From positions 1 to 54,438 of the forward strand of contig JAIFWO010000004.1 in NCBI GenBank assembly GCA_019661895.1: 54,438 bases of DNA, in the 5' to 3' direction. Position numbers and translations under genes: made by a program. Positions 38,072 to 47,031 of this stretch are shown piece by piece; positions within the stretch are counted from its first letter, which is position 1, and every line of letters begins with the position of its first letter. The DNA comes from Candidatus Parcubacteria bacterium. GTDB lineage: Bacteria > Patescibacteriota > Minisyncoccia > Phycocordibacterales > Zambryskibacteraceae. The notes under the pieces were generated by a model. That model was not told where the DNA came from. It did no database searches and saw nothing but the letters and a program-made list of their open reading frames with translations.

Positions 38072-38749
38072 ATGACACATACCGTCCATCCATATGCACA
38101 CCGCCTTGGCATCCTCCGTGACTGGAAGTCGCGCTGGTTCTCTCCCAAGGGCAAGTACTCGGAATTCTTGCGAGCCGATGTCTTGGTGCGAGAGTTTCTT
38201 GAGAAGCGCTTGAAGGGCTTCTATGTCGCTGATGTCGAGATAGAGAGGAGCCAGAAGGCCTTCCACATCATCGTCTCCACTTCTCGTCCGGGCATGATCA
38301 TCGGCCGCGCGGGAGACGGCTCACAGAAGCTTCGTGACGATCTGAAGAAGCTCCTGGCCAAGCCCAAGCTCTTGCCGGCTAACGTCGAGGTCAAGCTCGA
38401 TATCAAGGAGGTCAAGAGTCCGGAATCGAACGCCGCCATCGTAGCCCAGATGGTCGTCGAAGGTCTTGAGAAGCGCTTGCCCTTCCGCCGCGTGGTGAAG
38501 TCGACTTTGGAGAAGGTCATGGCCAACCGCGACGTCTTAGGAGTCAGAGTCTTCTTGGCCGGACGCCTAGGCGGAGCCACCATGAGCCGTACCGAGGACA
38601 GGAAGCTTGGACGCATTCCTCTCCAGACCTTCCGCGCCGACGTCGACTACATCTCGACCAAGGCCATCATGCCGTACGGCACTATTGGGGTGAAGGTCTG
38701 GATCTACCGCGGAGATGTATTTGAAAAAGAAATAGGTAATAAGAAATAG
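38072..38749 (+). CDS. rpsC: 30S ribosomal protein S3
   Basis: HPYAHRLGILRDWKSRWF...IISTSRPGMIIGRAGDG-like KH region; FRADVDYISTKAIMPYGTIGVKVWIYRGD. Confidence 0.97.
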   Translation: MTHTVHPYAHRLGILRDWKSRWFSPKGKYSEFLRADVLVREFLEKRLKGFYVADVEIERSQKAFHIIVSTSRPGMIIGRAGDGSQKLRDDLKKLLAKPKLLPANVEVKLDIKEVKSPESNAAIVAQMVVEGLEKRLPFRRVVKSTLEKVMANRDVLGVRVFLAGRLGGATMSRTEDRKLGRIPLQTFRADVDYISTKAIMPYGTIGVKVWIYRGDVFEKEIGNKK

Positions 38750-38771
38750 AAAATATTATTTATTCACTATT

Positions 38772-39191
38772 ATGTTATTCCCTAAAAAAGTTAAATACCG
38801 CAAGTGGCAGACCATGAGGAAGAATCCTTTGAAGGTTGGCCCGGCTACCCGCGGCATCACCGTGGCCTTCGGCTCGTATGGCATTAAGGCTCTCTTTCCT
38901 GTCCGTATCCGCTCCAACCAGATCGAAGCGGCTCGTAAGGTACTCTCGCGCTCAATCGGTAAGACGGGGAGACTCTGGATTCGCGTTTTCCCCGATATGC
39001 CGTATACTTCCAAGCCCGCTGAAGTGAAGCTTGGTAAGGGCAAAGGTGACCTCCAGGGCTATGTGGCCGCAGTGAAGGCCGGGACGGTGCTCTTCGAGGT
39101 CGATGGAGTGACCGAGGTGGTTGCCCGAGAGGCCTTGAGGAAGGCTGGCACCAAGCTCCCGGTCAAGGTTAAGATCGTGGCACGTCAATAA
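38772..39191 (+). CDS. rplP: 50S ribosomal protein L16
   Basis: [13 protein letters not shown]...[48 protein letters not shown]. Confidence 0.97.
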   Translation: MLFPKKVKYRKWQTMRKNPLKVGPATRGITVAFGSYGIKALFPVRIRSNQIEAARKVLSRSIGKTGRLWIRVFPDMPYTSKPAEVKLGKGKGDLQGYVAAVKAGTVLFEVDGVTEVVAREALRKAGTKLPVKVKIVARQ

Positions 39192-39195
39192 ATAT

Positions 39196-39438
39196 ATGAA
39201 CGCAAAGAAAGTTACAAAGACAAAGACTCTCACTGGCACCGTCGTCTCAGACAAGATGAAGGATACGGCGGTCGTGCTTGTCGAGCGTTACGAGAAGCAT
39301 CCAAAGTATGAGAAGTTCATCAAGCGCAGGAAGAAGTTCAAGGCTCACGACGTTGGCAATACTAAGAAAGTGGGGGAGAAGGTCACTATCAAGGAGACCA
39401 GACCCATCTCCAAGGATAAGCATTTTATAATCGCCTAG
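39196..39438 (+). CDS. rpsQ: 30S ribosomal protein S17
   Basis: [43 protein letters not shown]. Confidence 0.96.
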   Translation: MNAKKVTKTKTLTGTVVSDKMKDTAVVLVERYEKHPKYEKFIKRRKKFKAHDVGNTKKVGEKVTIKETRPISKDKHFIIA

Positions 39439-39439
39439 T

Positions 39440-39811
39440 ATGATCCAACCACGAAGTATTGTCGAGATCGCAGATAACTCCGGAGCCAAGGTCGGACGCA
39501 TCTTCAAGGTGCTCGGCTCGTCGAAGAAGCGCTACGCCAATATCGGCGACATCGTGGTGCTCTCAGTGCAGAAGGCTGAGCCTCGCAAGGCCGTGAAGAA
39601 GAAGGACATCCTCTACGCCATTGTCGTCCGTAGCCGCGCCCCCTTCCGCCGAGCCGACGGCTCGTACGTGCGCTTCGACGAGAACGCGGTCGTCATCTTG
39701 GACAAGGCTAAGGCCGAGCCGCAGGCCGGACGCATCTTCGGACCTATCCCGCGCGAGATCGGGGAGAAGGGCTTCCAAACTATTATTTCCCGAGCGCCGG
39801 AAGTCGTTTAG
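39440..39811 (+). CDS. rplN: 50S ribosomal protein L14
   Basis: MIQPRSIVEIADNSGAKVGRIFKVLGSSKKRYANIGDIVV. Confidence 0.97.
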   Translation: MIQPRSIVEIADNSGAKVGRIFKVLGSSKKRYANIGDIVVLSVQKAEPRKAVKKKDILYAIVVRSRAPFRRADGSYVRFDENAVVILDKAKAEPQAGRIFGPIPREIGEKGFQTIISRAPEVV

Positions 39812-39835
39812 TTCGACGGGCTCACTATAAATAAC

Positions 39836-40066
39836 ATGCATATCAAGAAAGGAGACAACGTCATAGTGACCACAGGCTCGGGCAAGGGTAAGACCGGCAA
39901 GGTTCTTCGCGCTCTTCCTAAGGAGAACAAGATTCTCGTCGAAGGGGTCAATGTCAAGAAGGTTCACGAGCGGGCCAAGAAGACGGGCGAAAAGGGCAAG
40001 ATCATCGAGAAGAGCTACCCGATCCATGCGTCGAATGTTAAAAAGGCAGAAAGTAGTAAGAAGTAA
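39836..40066 (+). CDS. rplX: 50S ribosomal protein L24
   Basis: MHIKKGDNVIVTTGSGKGKTGKVLRALPKENKILVEGVNVKKVH. Confidence 0.96.
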   Translation: MHIKKGDNVIVTTGSGKGKTGKVLRALPKENKILVEGVNVKKVHERAKKTGEKGKIIEKSYPIHASNVKKAESSKK

Positions 40067-40077
40067 GTAGTAAGGCT

Positions 40078-40590
40078 ATGGAAAATCTAAAAACCAAAAT
40101 CAAGAAAGTCTCCGGCTACAAGAACCCAATGCAAGCCCCTCGCATAGCGAAGGTGGTTGTCTCGGTCGGTGTCGGCTCTCTCAAAGATAAGAACAAGGTG
40201 AAGGTTATCGAGGACCGCCTCATGAAGATCACCGGCCAGAAGGCTGCTCCCCGCGCTGCCAAGATCGCTATCGCCAACTTCAAAAGCCGCCAAGGCGATA
40301 TCGTCGGCTACCAAGTGACCCTTCGCGGAGCGCGCATGTACGACTTCTTGGAGAGACTCATCCACATCGCTCTGCCTCGCACCAAGGACTTCCGCGGCAT
40401 CTCTCGCGAGGCTGTTGATGAGATGGGCAACTATACTTTGGGTATCAAGGAGCACACCATCTTCCCAGAGACTTCCGACGAAGAGCTCAAGGACGTCTTC
40501 GGCATGGCCATTACTATCGTCACCACCGCCAAGTCGAAGGACGAGGCCCGCACCTTCCTCGAGCATCTCGGCTTCCCGCTGAAGAAATAA
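40078..40590 (+). CDS. rplE: 50S ribosomal protein L5
   Basis: GQKAAPRAAKIAIANFKSRQGDIVGYQVTLRGARMYDFLERLIHIALPRTKDFRG. Confidence 0.97.
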   Translation: MENLKTKIKKVSGYKNPMQAPRIAKVVVSVGVGSLKDKNKVKVIEDRLMKITGQKAAPRAAKIAIANFKSRQGDIVGYQVTLRGARMYDFLERLIHIALPRTKDFRGISREAVDEMGNYTLGIKEHTIFPETSDEELKDVFGMAITIVTTAKSKDEARTFLEHLGFPLKK

Positions 40591-40607
40591 ATAATTTGCA
40601 AAGTAAA

Positions 40608-40640
40608 TTGAAAATCGGCCTAACCGCCGGTTTTTTGTTA
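40608..40640 (+). terminator. terminator after rplE
   Basis: AATCGGCctaaccGCCGGTTTTTTGTT. Confidence 0.7.
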
Positions 40641-40663
40641 TAAAACAGCCCCGCGGTGCGGGG

Positions 40664-40837
40664 CTAGTGGGGCTTGGCAAGAGCGGCCTTGTAGCGCTTG
40701 CTGGCTTCAAGATAGGTGAGAGCAAATTGGCGAATCTCAGCCGGTGTCTTGCCCGGGTGGAGGCCTGCAATGAGCGCCACGGTGGTAGCTAATTCTTCCT
40801 CTGGCCAGGGGGTGGTCTCGGCAAGGATCTCAGGCAT
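40664..40837 (-). CDS. orphan 57-aa protein, antisense within the spc operon
   Basis: MPEILAETTPWPEEELATTVALIAGLHPGKTPAEIRQFALTYLEASKRYKAALAKPH; SD GAGGG; TTGTCA-17nt-AATAAT promoter upstream; terminator AGCCCCGCaccGCGGGGCT. Confidence 0.65.
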   Translation of the reverse strand: MPEILAETTPWPEEELATTVALIAGLHPGKTPAEIRQFALTYLEASKRYKAALAKPH

Positions 40838-40952
40838 GATTATCCCTCAAGTTCGAGTGGTCTCGGGCTATTATTCTTCTTTTAGCCTTGTTTGACAAGG
40901 GCTTAGGGACTTGATAAGCTAATCCAACGGCTTCCCAGCCTTTTTTAGTCCA

Positions 40953-41138
40953 ATGGCCAAGACCTCAGTTATCGCCCGTTCGAAGAAGAAGCCCAAGTTC
41001 TCCACTCGGGCTACTAACCGCTGCTTCCGCTGCGGCAGAGGTCGTGCCTATATGCGCGACTTCGGTCTCTGTCGTATCTGCTTCAGAGAGCTTGCCAATG
41101 AGGGCAAGATCCCGGGTGTTAAGAAGTCTTCCTGGTAA
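40953..41138 (+). CDS. rpsN: 30S ribosomal protein S14 (zinc-binding type)
   Basis: [61 protein letters not shown]. Confidence 0.97.
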   Translation: MAKTSVIARSKKKPKFSTRATNRCFRCGRGRAYMRDFGLCRICFRELANEGKIPGVKKSSW

Positions 41139-41143
41139 TCATT

Positions 41144-41530
41144 ATGGATCGCATCGCAGACATGATCACCCATATCGTCAACGCCGGTAACGCCGGCCGC
41201 GACAGCGCTCTCGTCGGCTATTCCAAGCTGAAAGCCGATATCGCCGAGGTCCTCAAGGCCGAAGGCTACATCAAGGGCTACGAGAAGAAGATAAAGGATG
41301 GCAAGCCCTTCCTCGCTCTCGACCTCTTCGTCGAGAATCGCGTACCGAAGGTCAAGGGGGTCAAGCGCATGTCCAAGCCTTCGAAGCGTATGTACAAGAA
41401 GTCTTCCGAACTCAGACCCGTCCGCCAGGGCTACGGCATGCTCGTCCTCACCACTCCTAAGGGCGTCATGAGCGGCAAGCAGGCCAAGAGGGAGAAATTG
41501 GGCGGAGAAGTATTATTTTCAATCTGGTAG
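41144..41530 (+). CDS. rpsH: 30S ribosomal protein S8
   Basis: DRIADMITHIVNAGNAGRDSALVGYSKLKADIAEVLKAEGYI. Confidence 0.96.
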   Translation: MDRIADMITHIVNAGNAGRDSALVGYSKLKADIAEVLKAEGYIKGYEKKIKDGKPFLALDLFVENRVPKVKGVKRMSKPSKRMYKKSSELRPVRQGYGMLVLTTPKGVMSGKQAKREKLGGEVLFSIW

Positions 41531-41555
41531 CTCGACGACGCTCGCTATAAATAAA

Positions 41556-42089
41556 ATGTCACGAATTGGTAAACAAATCATCACTCTTCCCGAGAAGACC
41601 GAAGTCACGCTCTCCGGCCATTTAGTCGTGGTGAAAGGGCCCTTGGGCGAGATCCGCAAGGACTTCAAGCCGACGATCGAGGTGGTCGTGAACGGCCGCG
41701 AGGTGACGCTTGAGCCCAAGTCGCATACGCTTGAGAGCCGGGCGCTCTGGGGCACCTACGCCTCACACATGAAGAATATGGTTCTAGGCGTCAACAAGCC
41801 CTTCGAGAAGAAGCTCATCCTCGAGGGTATCGGCTTCAAGTCGGAGGTGAAGGGGGATGAGATCGTCTTTGCTCTCGGCTTCTCGCATCCGGTGAAGGTC
41901 TCCATCCCAACCAGTCTCAAGGTTACCGCGGAGAAGAATGTGATCACCATCTCCGGAGTCAACAAGGAGGAAGTGGGAGAGTTTGCCGGGAAGATCCGCG
42001 CGCTCAAGAAGCCAGAGCCTTACAAGGGCAAGGGTATGCGCTATGATACCGAGGTCATTAAGAGGAAGCAGGGCAAGAAGACCGCCTAA
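41556..42089 (+). CDS. rplF: 50S ribosomal protein L6
   Basis: [33 protein letters not shown]...[23 protein letters not shown]. Confidence 0.97.
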   Translation: MSRIGKQIITLPEKTEVTLSGHLVVVKGPLGEIRKDFKPTIEVVVNGREVTLEPKSHTLESRALWGTYASHMKNMVLGVNKPFEKKLILEGIGFKSEVKGDEIVFALGFSHPVKVSIPTSLKVTAEKNVITISGVNKEEVGEFAGKIRALKKPEPYKGKGMRYDTEVIKRKQGKKTA

Positions 42090-42093
42090 CACT

Positions 42094-42393
42094 ATGGATC
42101 GCATACGAAATCACAAAAAAATACGTGCCAAGCTCTCCGGCACTTCCGCACGCCCTCGCTTGGCCGTCTTCAAGTCGAATACCTCGATGTACGCGCAGGT
42201 AATCGATGATGAGGCAGGAACGACCTTAGCTTCTGCGCGCGGCGCCGATGCTAAGAAGGTCGGGGCAGAGGTGGCTAAGGCCGCTCTCGCCAAGTCGATC
42301 AAGGCAGTGGTCTTCGATCGCGGCGGATACATTTACACGGGCAAGGTTCGCGATCTGGCAGACGCTGCGCGAGAAGGCGGACTCACATTTTAA
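42094..42393 (+). CDS. rplR: 50S ribosomal protein L18
   Basis: [47 protein letters not shown]. Confidence 0.96.
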   Translation: MDRIRNHKKIRAKLSGTSARPRLAVFKSNTSMYAQVIDDEAGTTLASARGADAKKVGAEVAKAALAKSIKAVVFDRGGYIYTGKVRDLADAAREGGLTF

Positions 42394-42395
42394 TT

Positions 42396-43031
42396 ATGGA
42401 AGACACAACACTTACAACTCCTATAGCTGCCGAAGAGACTCCGACTACAAGCGTCGGAGCAACTCCAGCAGTCGCACCAGCGCCGGCAGATACTAGAGAT
42501 CGCAACCGTGGAGGAGGTGATAATCGCGGCCGTGGCGGCCGCCGAGATAATCGCCGCGGTCCTCGCCGCGATACTCGTCAGAAGCCGGAATTCGATCAAA
42601 AGATCGTGAGCCTCCGGCGCGTGACCCGCGTGGTGGCTGGAGGACGACGCTTCGCCTTCTCAGTCTGCGTGGTAGCGGGCAACAGGAAGGGCATGGTAGG
42701 CGTGGGCCAGGGCAAGGCCGCCGACACCCCTTTGGCTATCGAGAAGGCCTACCGAGACGCCAGGAAGAATATGATCACGATCAACGCCACTCCGGAGATG
42801 TCTGTTCCTCACGAGATAGAGGCCAAGTACGCCGCCTCAAGAGTCAAGATCATGCCTGCTCCGGGCAAAGGCATTTTGGCGGGCTCCTCGGTACGCGCAG
42901 TGCTCGAGCTCGCAGGGCTCAAGGAAGTTTCCTCGAAGCTCCTCTCCCGATCCAAGAACAACATCAACAACGCTTACGTCGCTATCGAAGCGTTGAAGAA
43001 GCTCTCACGGACTAAGATCAAGACGAAATAA
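42396..43031 (+). CDS. rpsE: 30S ribosomal protein S5 with RG-rich N-terminal extension
   Basis: N-ter ...DTRDRNRGGGDNRGRGGRRDNRRGPRRDTRQ then VTRVVAGGRRFAFSVCVVAGNRKGMVGVGQGKA. Confidence 0.96.
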   Translation: MEDTTLTTPIAAEETPTTSVGATPAVAPAPADTRDRNRGGGDNRGRGGRRDNRRGPRRDTRQKPEFDQKIVSLRRVTRVVAGGRRFAFSVCVVAGNRKGMVGVGQGKAADTPLAIEKAYRDARKNMITINATPEMSVPHEIEAKYAASRVKIMPAPGKGILAGSSVRAVLELAGLKEVSSKLLSRSKNNINNAYVAIEALKKLSRTKIKTK

Positions 43032-43032
43032 T

Positions 43033-43473
43033 ATGCAACTCCACACTCTTAAAGCAAGGACCAAGCGCAAGGTTTCTAAGCAAGTTGGCCGCGGCGGTAC
43101 TCGATGCAAGACCTCCGGTCGCGGCACCAAGGGCCAGAACGCTCGTGCCGGCAGGAAGAAGCGCCCAGAGATCCGCGACTTCATCAAGCGCTTCCCGAAG
43201 CTGCGCGGCCGCGGGGTCTCTTCCTTCAAATCTTTCCAGGCTAAGGCTGTCGCCGTTAATGTCGGAGCGCTCGATAAGGCATATGCAAGCGGTGAGAAGG
43301 TGACGGTAGCAACCCTTCTCGCTAAGAAGGTCATCCCTGCAAAGGCCGGTGCTCAGATCGTCAAGATCTTGGGTTCTGGAGAACTTTCTAAGAAGCTCTC
43401 TTTCGAGGGCGTGCTTGTCTCGCTCTCAGCAAAGGCTAAGATAGAGAAGGCGGGCGGCTCAATAGCCAAGTAA
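43033..43473 (+). CDS. rplO: 50S ribosomal protein L15
   Basis: RKVSKQVGRGGTRCKTSGRGTKGQNARAG. Confidence 0.95.
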   Translation: MQLHTLKARTKRKVSKQVGRGGTRCKTSGRGTKGQNARAGRKKRPEIRDFIKRFPKLRGRGVSSFKSFQAKAVAVNVGALDKAYASGEKVTVATLLAKKVIPAKAGAQIVKILGSGELSKKLSFEGVLVSLSAKAKIEKAGGSIAK

Positions 43474-43474
43474 C

Positions 43475-44749
43475 ATGTTATCGGCTTTTACACAGAAGAC
43501 GAGACTCATCCTCACGGATACAGTCTTGCGTAACCGCATCCTGGCAACCTTGGGGATCTTGGTCATCTCGCGCGTTTTGGCCGTCATCCCACTCCCCGGC
43601 ATCGATGCCGCCAAACTCCAAAGCCTTTTCTCTGGCAACCAACTCCTCTCACTTTTAAATGTCTTCTCAGGCAGCGGGCTTGCCTCGCTCTCGATCGTCA
43701 TGCTCGGAGTCGGTCCGTACATTAACTCCTCGATCATCATGCAGCTTCTGACACTCATGGTGCCGAAGTTGAAGTCGATGTATCAAGAGGAGGGCGAGGC
43801 CGGGAGGAAGCGCTTCTCGCAGTACTCGCGCATGCTCACCGTGCCCTTGGCCCTCCTTCAGGGTTATGCCTTCATCATCCTCTTCCAGAGACAAGGCGTG
43901 TTGCCGGTCTTCTCCTTCTCGACCTTGGCGCTTGACGTCTTGGTGGTGGCGGCTGGCTCGATGCTCCTCATGTGGCTCGGAGAGCTCATTTCTGAGTTCG
44001 GAGTAGGCAACGGAGTCTCGCTCATTATCTTTGCCGGTATCGTCTCGCGCCTGCCGGCCACGCTCAGTCAACTCTACTTCACCTTCGATCCTTCGCAGTT
44101 GCCGACGTACATTGCGGGCTTGGTTGTTACTCTTCTCGTTATCTTCGGAGTGGTCTTTGTGACGGAAGCCGAGAGACCGATACCAGTCACGCATGCCAAG
44201 CAGATGCGCGGAGGCCGTACCTACGGCGGGATGAGCACCTATCTCCCTCTACGCTTAAACCAGGCCGGAGTCATCCCGATCATCTTTGCCCTTTCTATTT
44301 TGCTTTTACCGCAGATGGTCTTCCAGTTCCTCTCTAACTCCAGTAACACCTCGGTGGCGCATGTGTCTGCCACCCTGCTTGGAATTTTGAACAATGTTTG
44401 GGTCTACGATATCGCTTACTTCGTCTTCGTGGTGCTCTTCACCTACTTCTATACCGCCATCACCTTCGATCCGGTCCAAGTCTCCGAGAATTTGCAGAAG
44501 TCCGGAGCCTTTATCCCAGGCATTCGTCCAGGGGAGCCGACCTCGGAGTACATTTCTAAAGTGCTGACTCGGCTCACCCTCGTGGGAGCGCTCTTCCTCG
44601 GCTTCATCGCGGTCTTGCCGCTTATCTTGCGTTCCGCGACCGGCGTGCAATCTCTGGCTATCGGTGGTACCGCTCTCCTCATCGTGGTGACGGTGGTCAT
44701 CGATGTCATCAAGAAGATCGACGCCCAGGTCTCTGCCCAGGAGTACTAG
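43475..44749 (+). CDS. secY: preprotein translocase SecY
   Basis: IPLPGIDAAKLQSLF, GVGPYINSSIIMQLL, GNGVSLIIFAGIVSRLP, LRLNQAGVIPIIFA. Confidence 0.97.
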   Translation: MLSAFTQKTRLILTDTVLRNRILATLGILVISRVLAVIPLPGIDAAKLQSLFSGNQLLSLLNVFSGSGLASLSIVMLGVGPYINSSIIMQLLTLMVPKLKSMYQEEGEAGRKRFSQYSRMLTVPLALLQGYAFIILFQRQGVLPVFSFSTLALDVLVVAAGSMLLMWLGELISEFGVGNGVSLIIFAGIVSRLPATLSQLYFTFDPSQLPTYIAGLVVTLLVIFGVVFVTEAERPIPVTHAKQMRGGRTYGGMSTYLPLRLNQAGVIPIIFALSILLLPQMVFQFLSNSSNTSVAHVSATLLGILNNVWVYDIAYFVFVVLFTYFYTAITFDPVQVSENLQKSGAFIPGIRPGEPTSEYISKVLTRLTLVGALFLGFIAVLPLILRSATGVQSLAIGGTALLIVVTVVIDVIKKIDAQVSAQEY

Positions 44750-44767
44750 AAGGCGCTATACTGAAGC

Positions 44768-45364
44768 ATGCTCCATACTGTGATCTTCATCGGCCGCTCT
44801 GGCTGCGGCAAGGGCACGCAAGCCTCCCTGCTTAAAGAGCGCTTGATTGCCCGCGACCCGGACAAGCGCCAACTTCTCTACGTCGAGACGGGCGAGAGGT
44901 TCAGGCAATTCATCAGAGGCGGGAGTTACTCCTCAAGACTTTCCAAAGAGATCTACGACGCCGACAAACGCCAGGCAAATTTCCTAGGGAGCTTCATGTG
45001 GAGTCAGACTCTGATCGAAGAGCTCGAGGAGAACATGCACATCTTCTTCGATGGGGTGGCCCGCTCTCGTCCCGAAGCCGAACTTCTCACAACTGCTTTC
45101 GAGTTCTATAAGCGCGAGAGGCCGGTGGTCGTGTATCTAAACGTCTCGCGCAAGTGGTCCGAGGACAGGCTCCTGGCTCGAGGCAGAGAAGATGACACCA
45201 CTCTCGCCAAGATCACCAAGCGCTTAGATTGGTTCGAGAAGGATACCTTGCCGGCGGTCGAATATCTCAAACAGAGCTCCTTTTATAAATTCCTTGATAT
45301 TAATGGCGAGCAGTCGATAGAAAAGGTAGAGCGTGATATAGTGGCTGCCTACGAAAGTGATTAG
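44768..45364 (+). CDS. adk: adenylate kinase-like NMP kinase
   Basis: VIFIGRSGCGKGTQASLL P-loop, DGVARSRPEAELL; follows secY. Confidence 0.88.
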   Translation: MLHTVIFIGRSGCGKGTQASLLKERLIARDPDKRQLLYVETGERFRQFIRGGSYSSRLSKEIYDADKRQANFLGSFMWSQTLIEELEENMHIFFDGVARSRPEAELLTTAFEFYKRERPVVVYLNVSRKWSEDRLLARGREDDTTLAKITKRLDWFEKDTLPAVEYLKQSSFYKFLDINGEQSIEKVERDIVAAYESD

Positions 45365-46127
45365 ATATAAAACCAAAGAAGACATAGAGATCCTACGCGA
45401 GGGCGGCCAGAGACACGCCGAGATTTTGCGCGCGCTCGCCGAGATGGTGGCGCCGGGGGTCTCTACATTAATTTTAGAAGAGGAAGCCTTGAGGCTGGTG
45501 AAGGCCCGTGGCGACAAGCCGGCGCATCTTAATTACCAGCCCGTCGGAGCGCCGCGTCCCTTCCCGGCGGTGTTGTGCGTCTCCATCAACGACGAGATCG
45601 TGCATGGTATACCCAACGAAGCGCCAAGGATCTTAAACGACGGTGACATCGTCTCGATCGACCTCTCTATCATTCACAAGGGCCTCTTTACCGACTCAGC
45701 CATCACCGTGCCGGTGGGGAAGATCGACGACGAGTCGAGGGAACTTTTGAAGGTGACTCGCGAGGCTCTTGATGCCGGTATCAAAGCGGCTCAACCTGGG
45801 CGCCACATTGGAGATATCGGCGAGGCCATAAGCGATGTAGTGGAGAAGAGCCGATTTTCTCTAGCAGAAGATTTGGTCGGACACGGAGTCGGCTTTGCCG
45901 TGCACGAAGATCCGTATGTGCCAAACGTCGGCCTCTCTGGAGAGGGAGAAGAATTGCGTCCAGGCATGGTCATCGCCATTGAGCCCATGGTCAACGTCGG
46001 CAGCGGCGCTATCAAACCGCTGAAGGACGGCTACACAATTAAGACCCGCGACGGCTCCCGCAGCGCCCACTTCGAGCACACCGTGGCCATTTTAGAAAAA
46101 GGTAATTTGGTTTTAACGAAGCAATAA
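45357..46127 (+). CDS. map: methionine aminopeptidase
   Basis: CVSINDEIVHGIPNE, DIVSIDLSIIHKGLFTDSAIT, GHGVGFAVHEDPYV. Confidence 0.96.
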   Translation: MIRYKTKEDIEILREGGQRHAEILRALAEMVAPGVSTLILEEEALRLVKARGDKPAHLNYQPVGAPRPFPAVLCVSINDEIVHGIPNEAPRILNDGDIVSIDLSIIHKGLFTDSAITVPVGKIDDESRELLKVTREALDAGIKAAQPGRHIGDIGEAISDVVEKSRFSLAEDLVGHGVGFAVHEDPYVPNVGLSGEGEELRPGMVIAIEPMVNVGSGAIKPLKDGYTIKTRDGSRSAHFEHTVAILEKGNLVLTKQ

Positions 46128-46163
46128 ATCTGTTATACTCTTTTTCTAATTAACTTCAGAGAT

Positions 46164-46763
46164 ATGCATCCAAAGAAAGAACGGACGTTTGTGGCGGTGA
46201 AGCACGATGGGGTCCAGCGCTCGCTTGTGGGCGAGATTATCAAAAGAGTGGAAAGGACAGGGTTAAAAATTGTCGCTCTCAAGATGTTTGTCCCTTCACG
46301 CGAGAAGACGGTGGAACATTACGGCAAGGACGATGCATGGTGCACCAAGGTGGGCGAGCGGACGATCGAAGCTATGGGGAAAGAGGGCAAGGAGCCCGCC
46401 AAGAGTGCGCTTGAATACGGTCGGGACATGCTCAATACGCTGTATACCTACTTCACCCTCGGGCCTGTAGTCGGATTTGTGGTCGAAGGCAATCCAGCCG
46501 TCGCGATCGTAAAGAAGTTAGTCGGCGGTACGGAGCCGACCACCTCAGATGTCGGCACTATTCGCGGCGACTTCACCCTCGACTCTTACGAACTATCGAA
46601 TATCGACGGCCGCGCAGTCAGAAATCTCATCCATTGTTCAGATAAACCAGAAGAAGCGCAGAGGGAGATCAATATTTGGTTCTCACCCGATGAATTGATC
46701 AGCTATGTATCGATCCAAGAGAAGATATTGTACGACGTAAACATTGACGGCATCTTGGAATAG
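46164..46763 (+). CDS. ndk: nucleoside-diphosphate kinase family
   Basis: ERTFVAVKHDGVQRSLVGEIIKRVERTGLKIVALKM; GTIRGDF; NLIHCSDKPEEAQREI. Confidence 0.9.
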   Translation: MHPKKERTFVAVKHDGVQRSLVGEIIKRVERTGLKIVALKMFVPSREKTVEHYGKDDAWCTKVGERTIEAMGKEGKEPAKSALEYGRDMLNTLYTYFTLGPVVGFVVEGNPAVAIVKKLVGGTEPTTSDVGTIRGDFTLDSYELSNIDGRAVRNLIHCSDKPEEAQREINIWFSPDELISYVSIQEKILYDVNIDGILE

Positions 46764-46860
46764 GTTTGCATTCGAGCTTTAACGAAGCGATATTCTCCAA
46801 ATCTGGGGATTAGAATGAGGAAAATGATAGAAAAGTTTCTGCCGTACGTTATAATGGCGG

Positions 46861-47017
46861 TAGGGTTATCTAAGGTATTATCTAGCTAACCATTTGTAAG
46901 GGATCTCGAATCGTGCCGAACCTTGGTTCGTCGCTGAGAGAACCCACCTAGTTGCTTTAACTAGGGTATACCGAGATAACCCCAAGAAAGGTCCTCACGA
47001 AAGTGGGGACTTTTCTT
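46861..47017 (+). ncRNA. structured RNA candidate, 6S-like fold, ending in terminator hairpin
   Basis: TATAAT at 46850-46855; closing stem GGGTTATCT(46863)/AGATAACCC(46974-46982), second stem GGTAT/ATACC, apical stem GGGATCTC...GAGAACCC with CGAACC-TT-GGTTCG, 3'-bubble hairpin CCTAGTT-GCTTT-AACTAGG, terminator AAGAAAGGTCCTCACGAAAGTGGGGACTTTTCTT. Confidence 0.55.
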
Positions 47018-47031
47018 GGTATAATGGCTAA

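Noticed and set aside
40087-40770. 227-aa antisense ORF over rplE
   Set aside because: Overlaps confident rplE and the 57-aa antisense cassette in another frame; no start-site support.
46164-46763. NDK KPDA-to-KHDG motif change as evidence of loss of function
   Set aside because: The catalytic His motif (HCSD) and GTIRGDF are intact, and I cannot judge how common KHDG is without an alignment.
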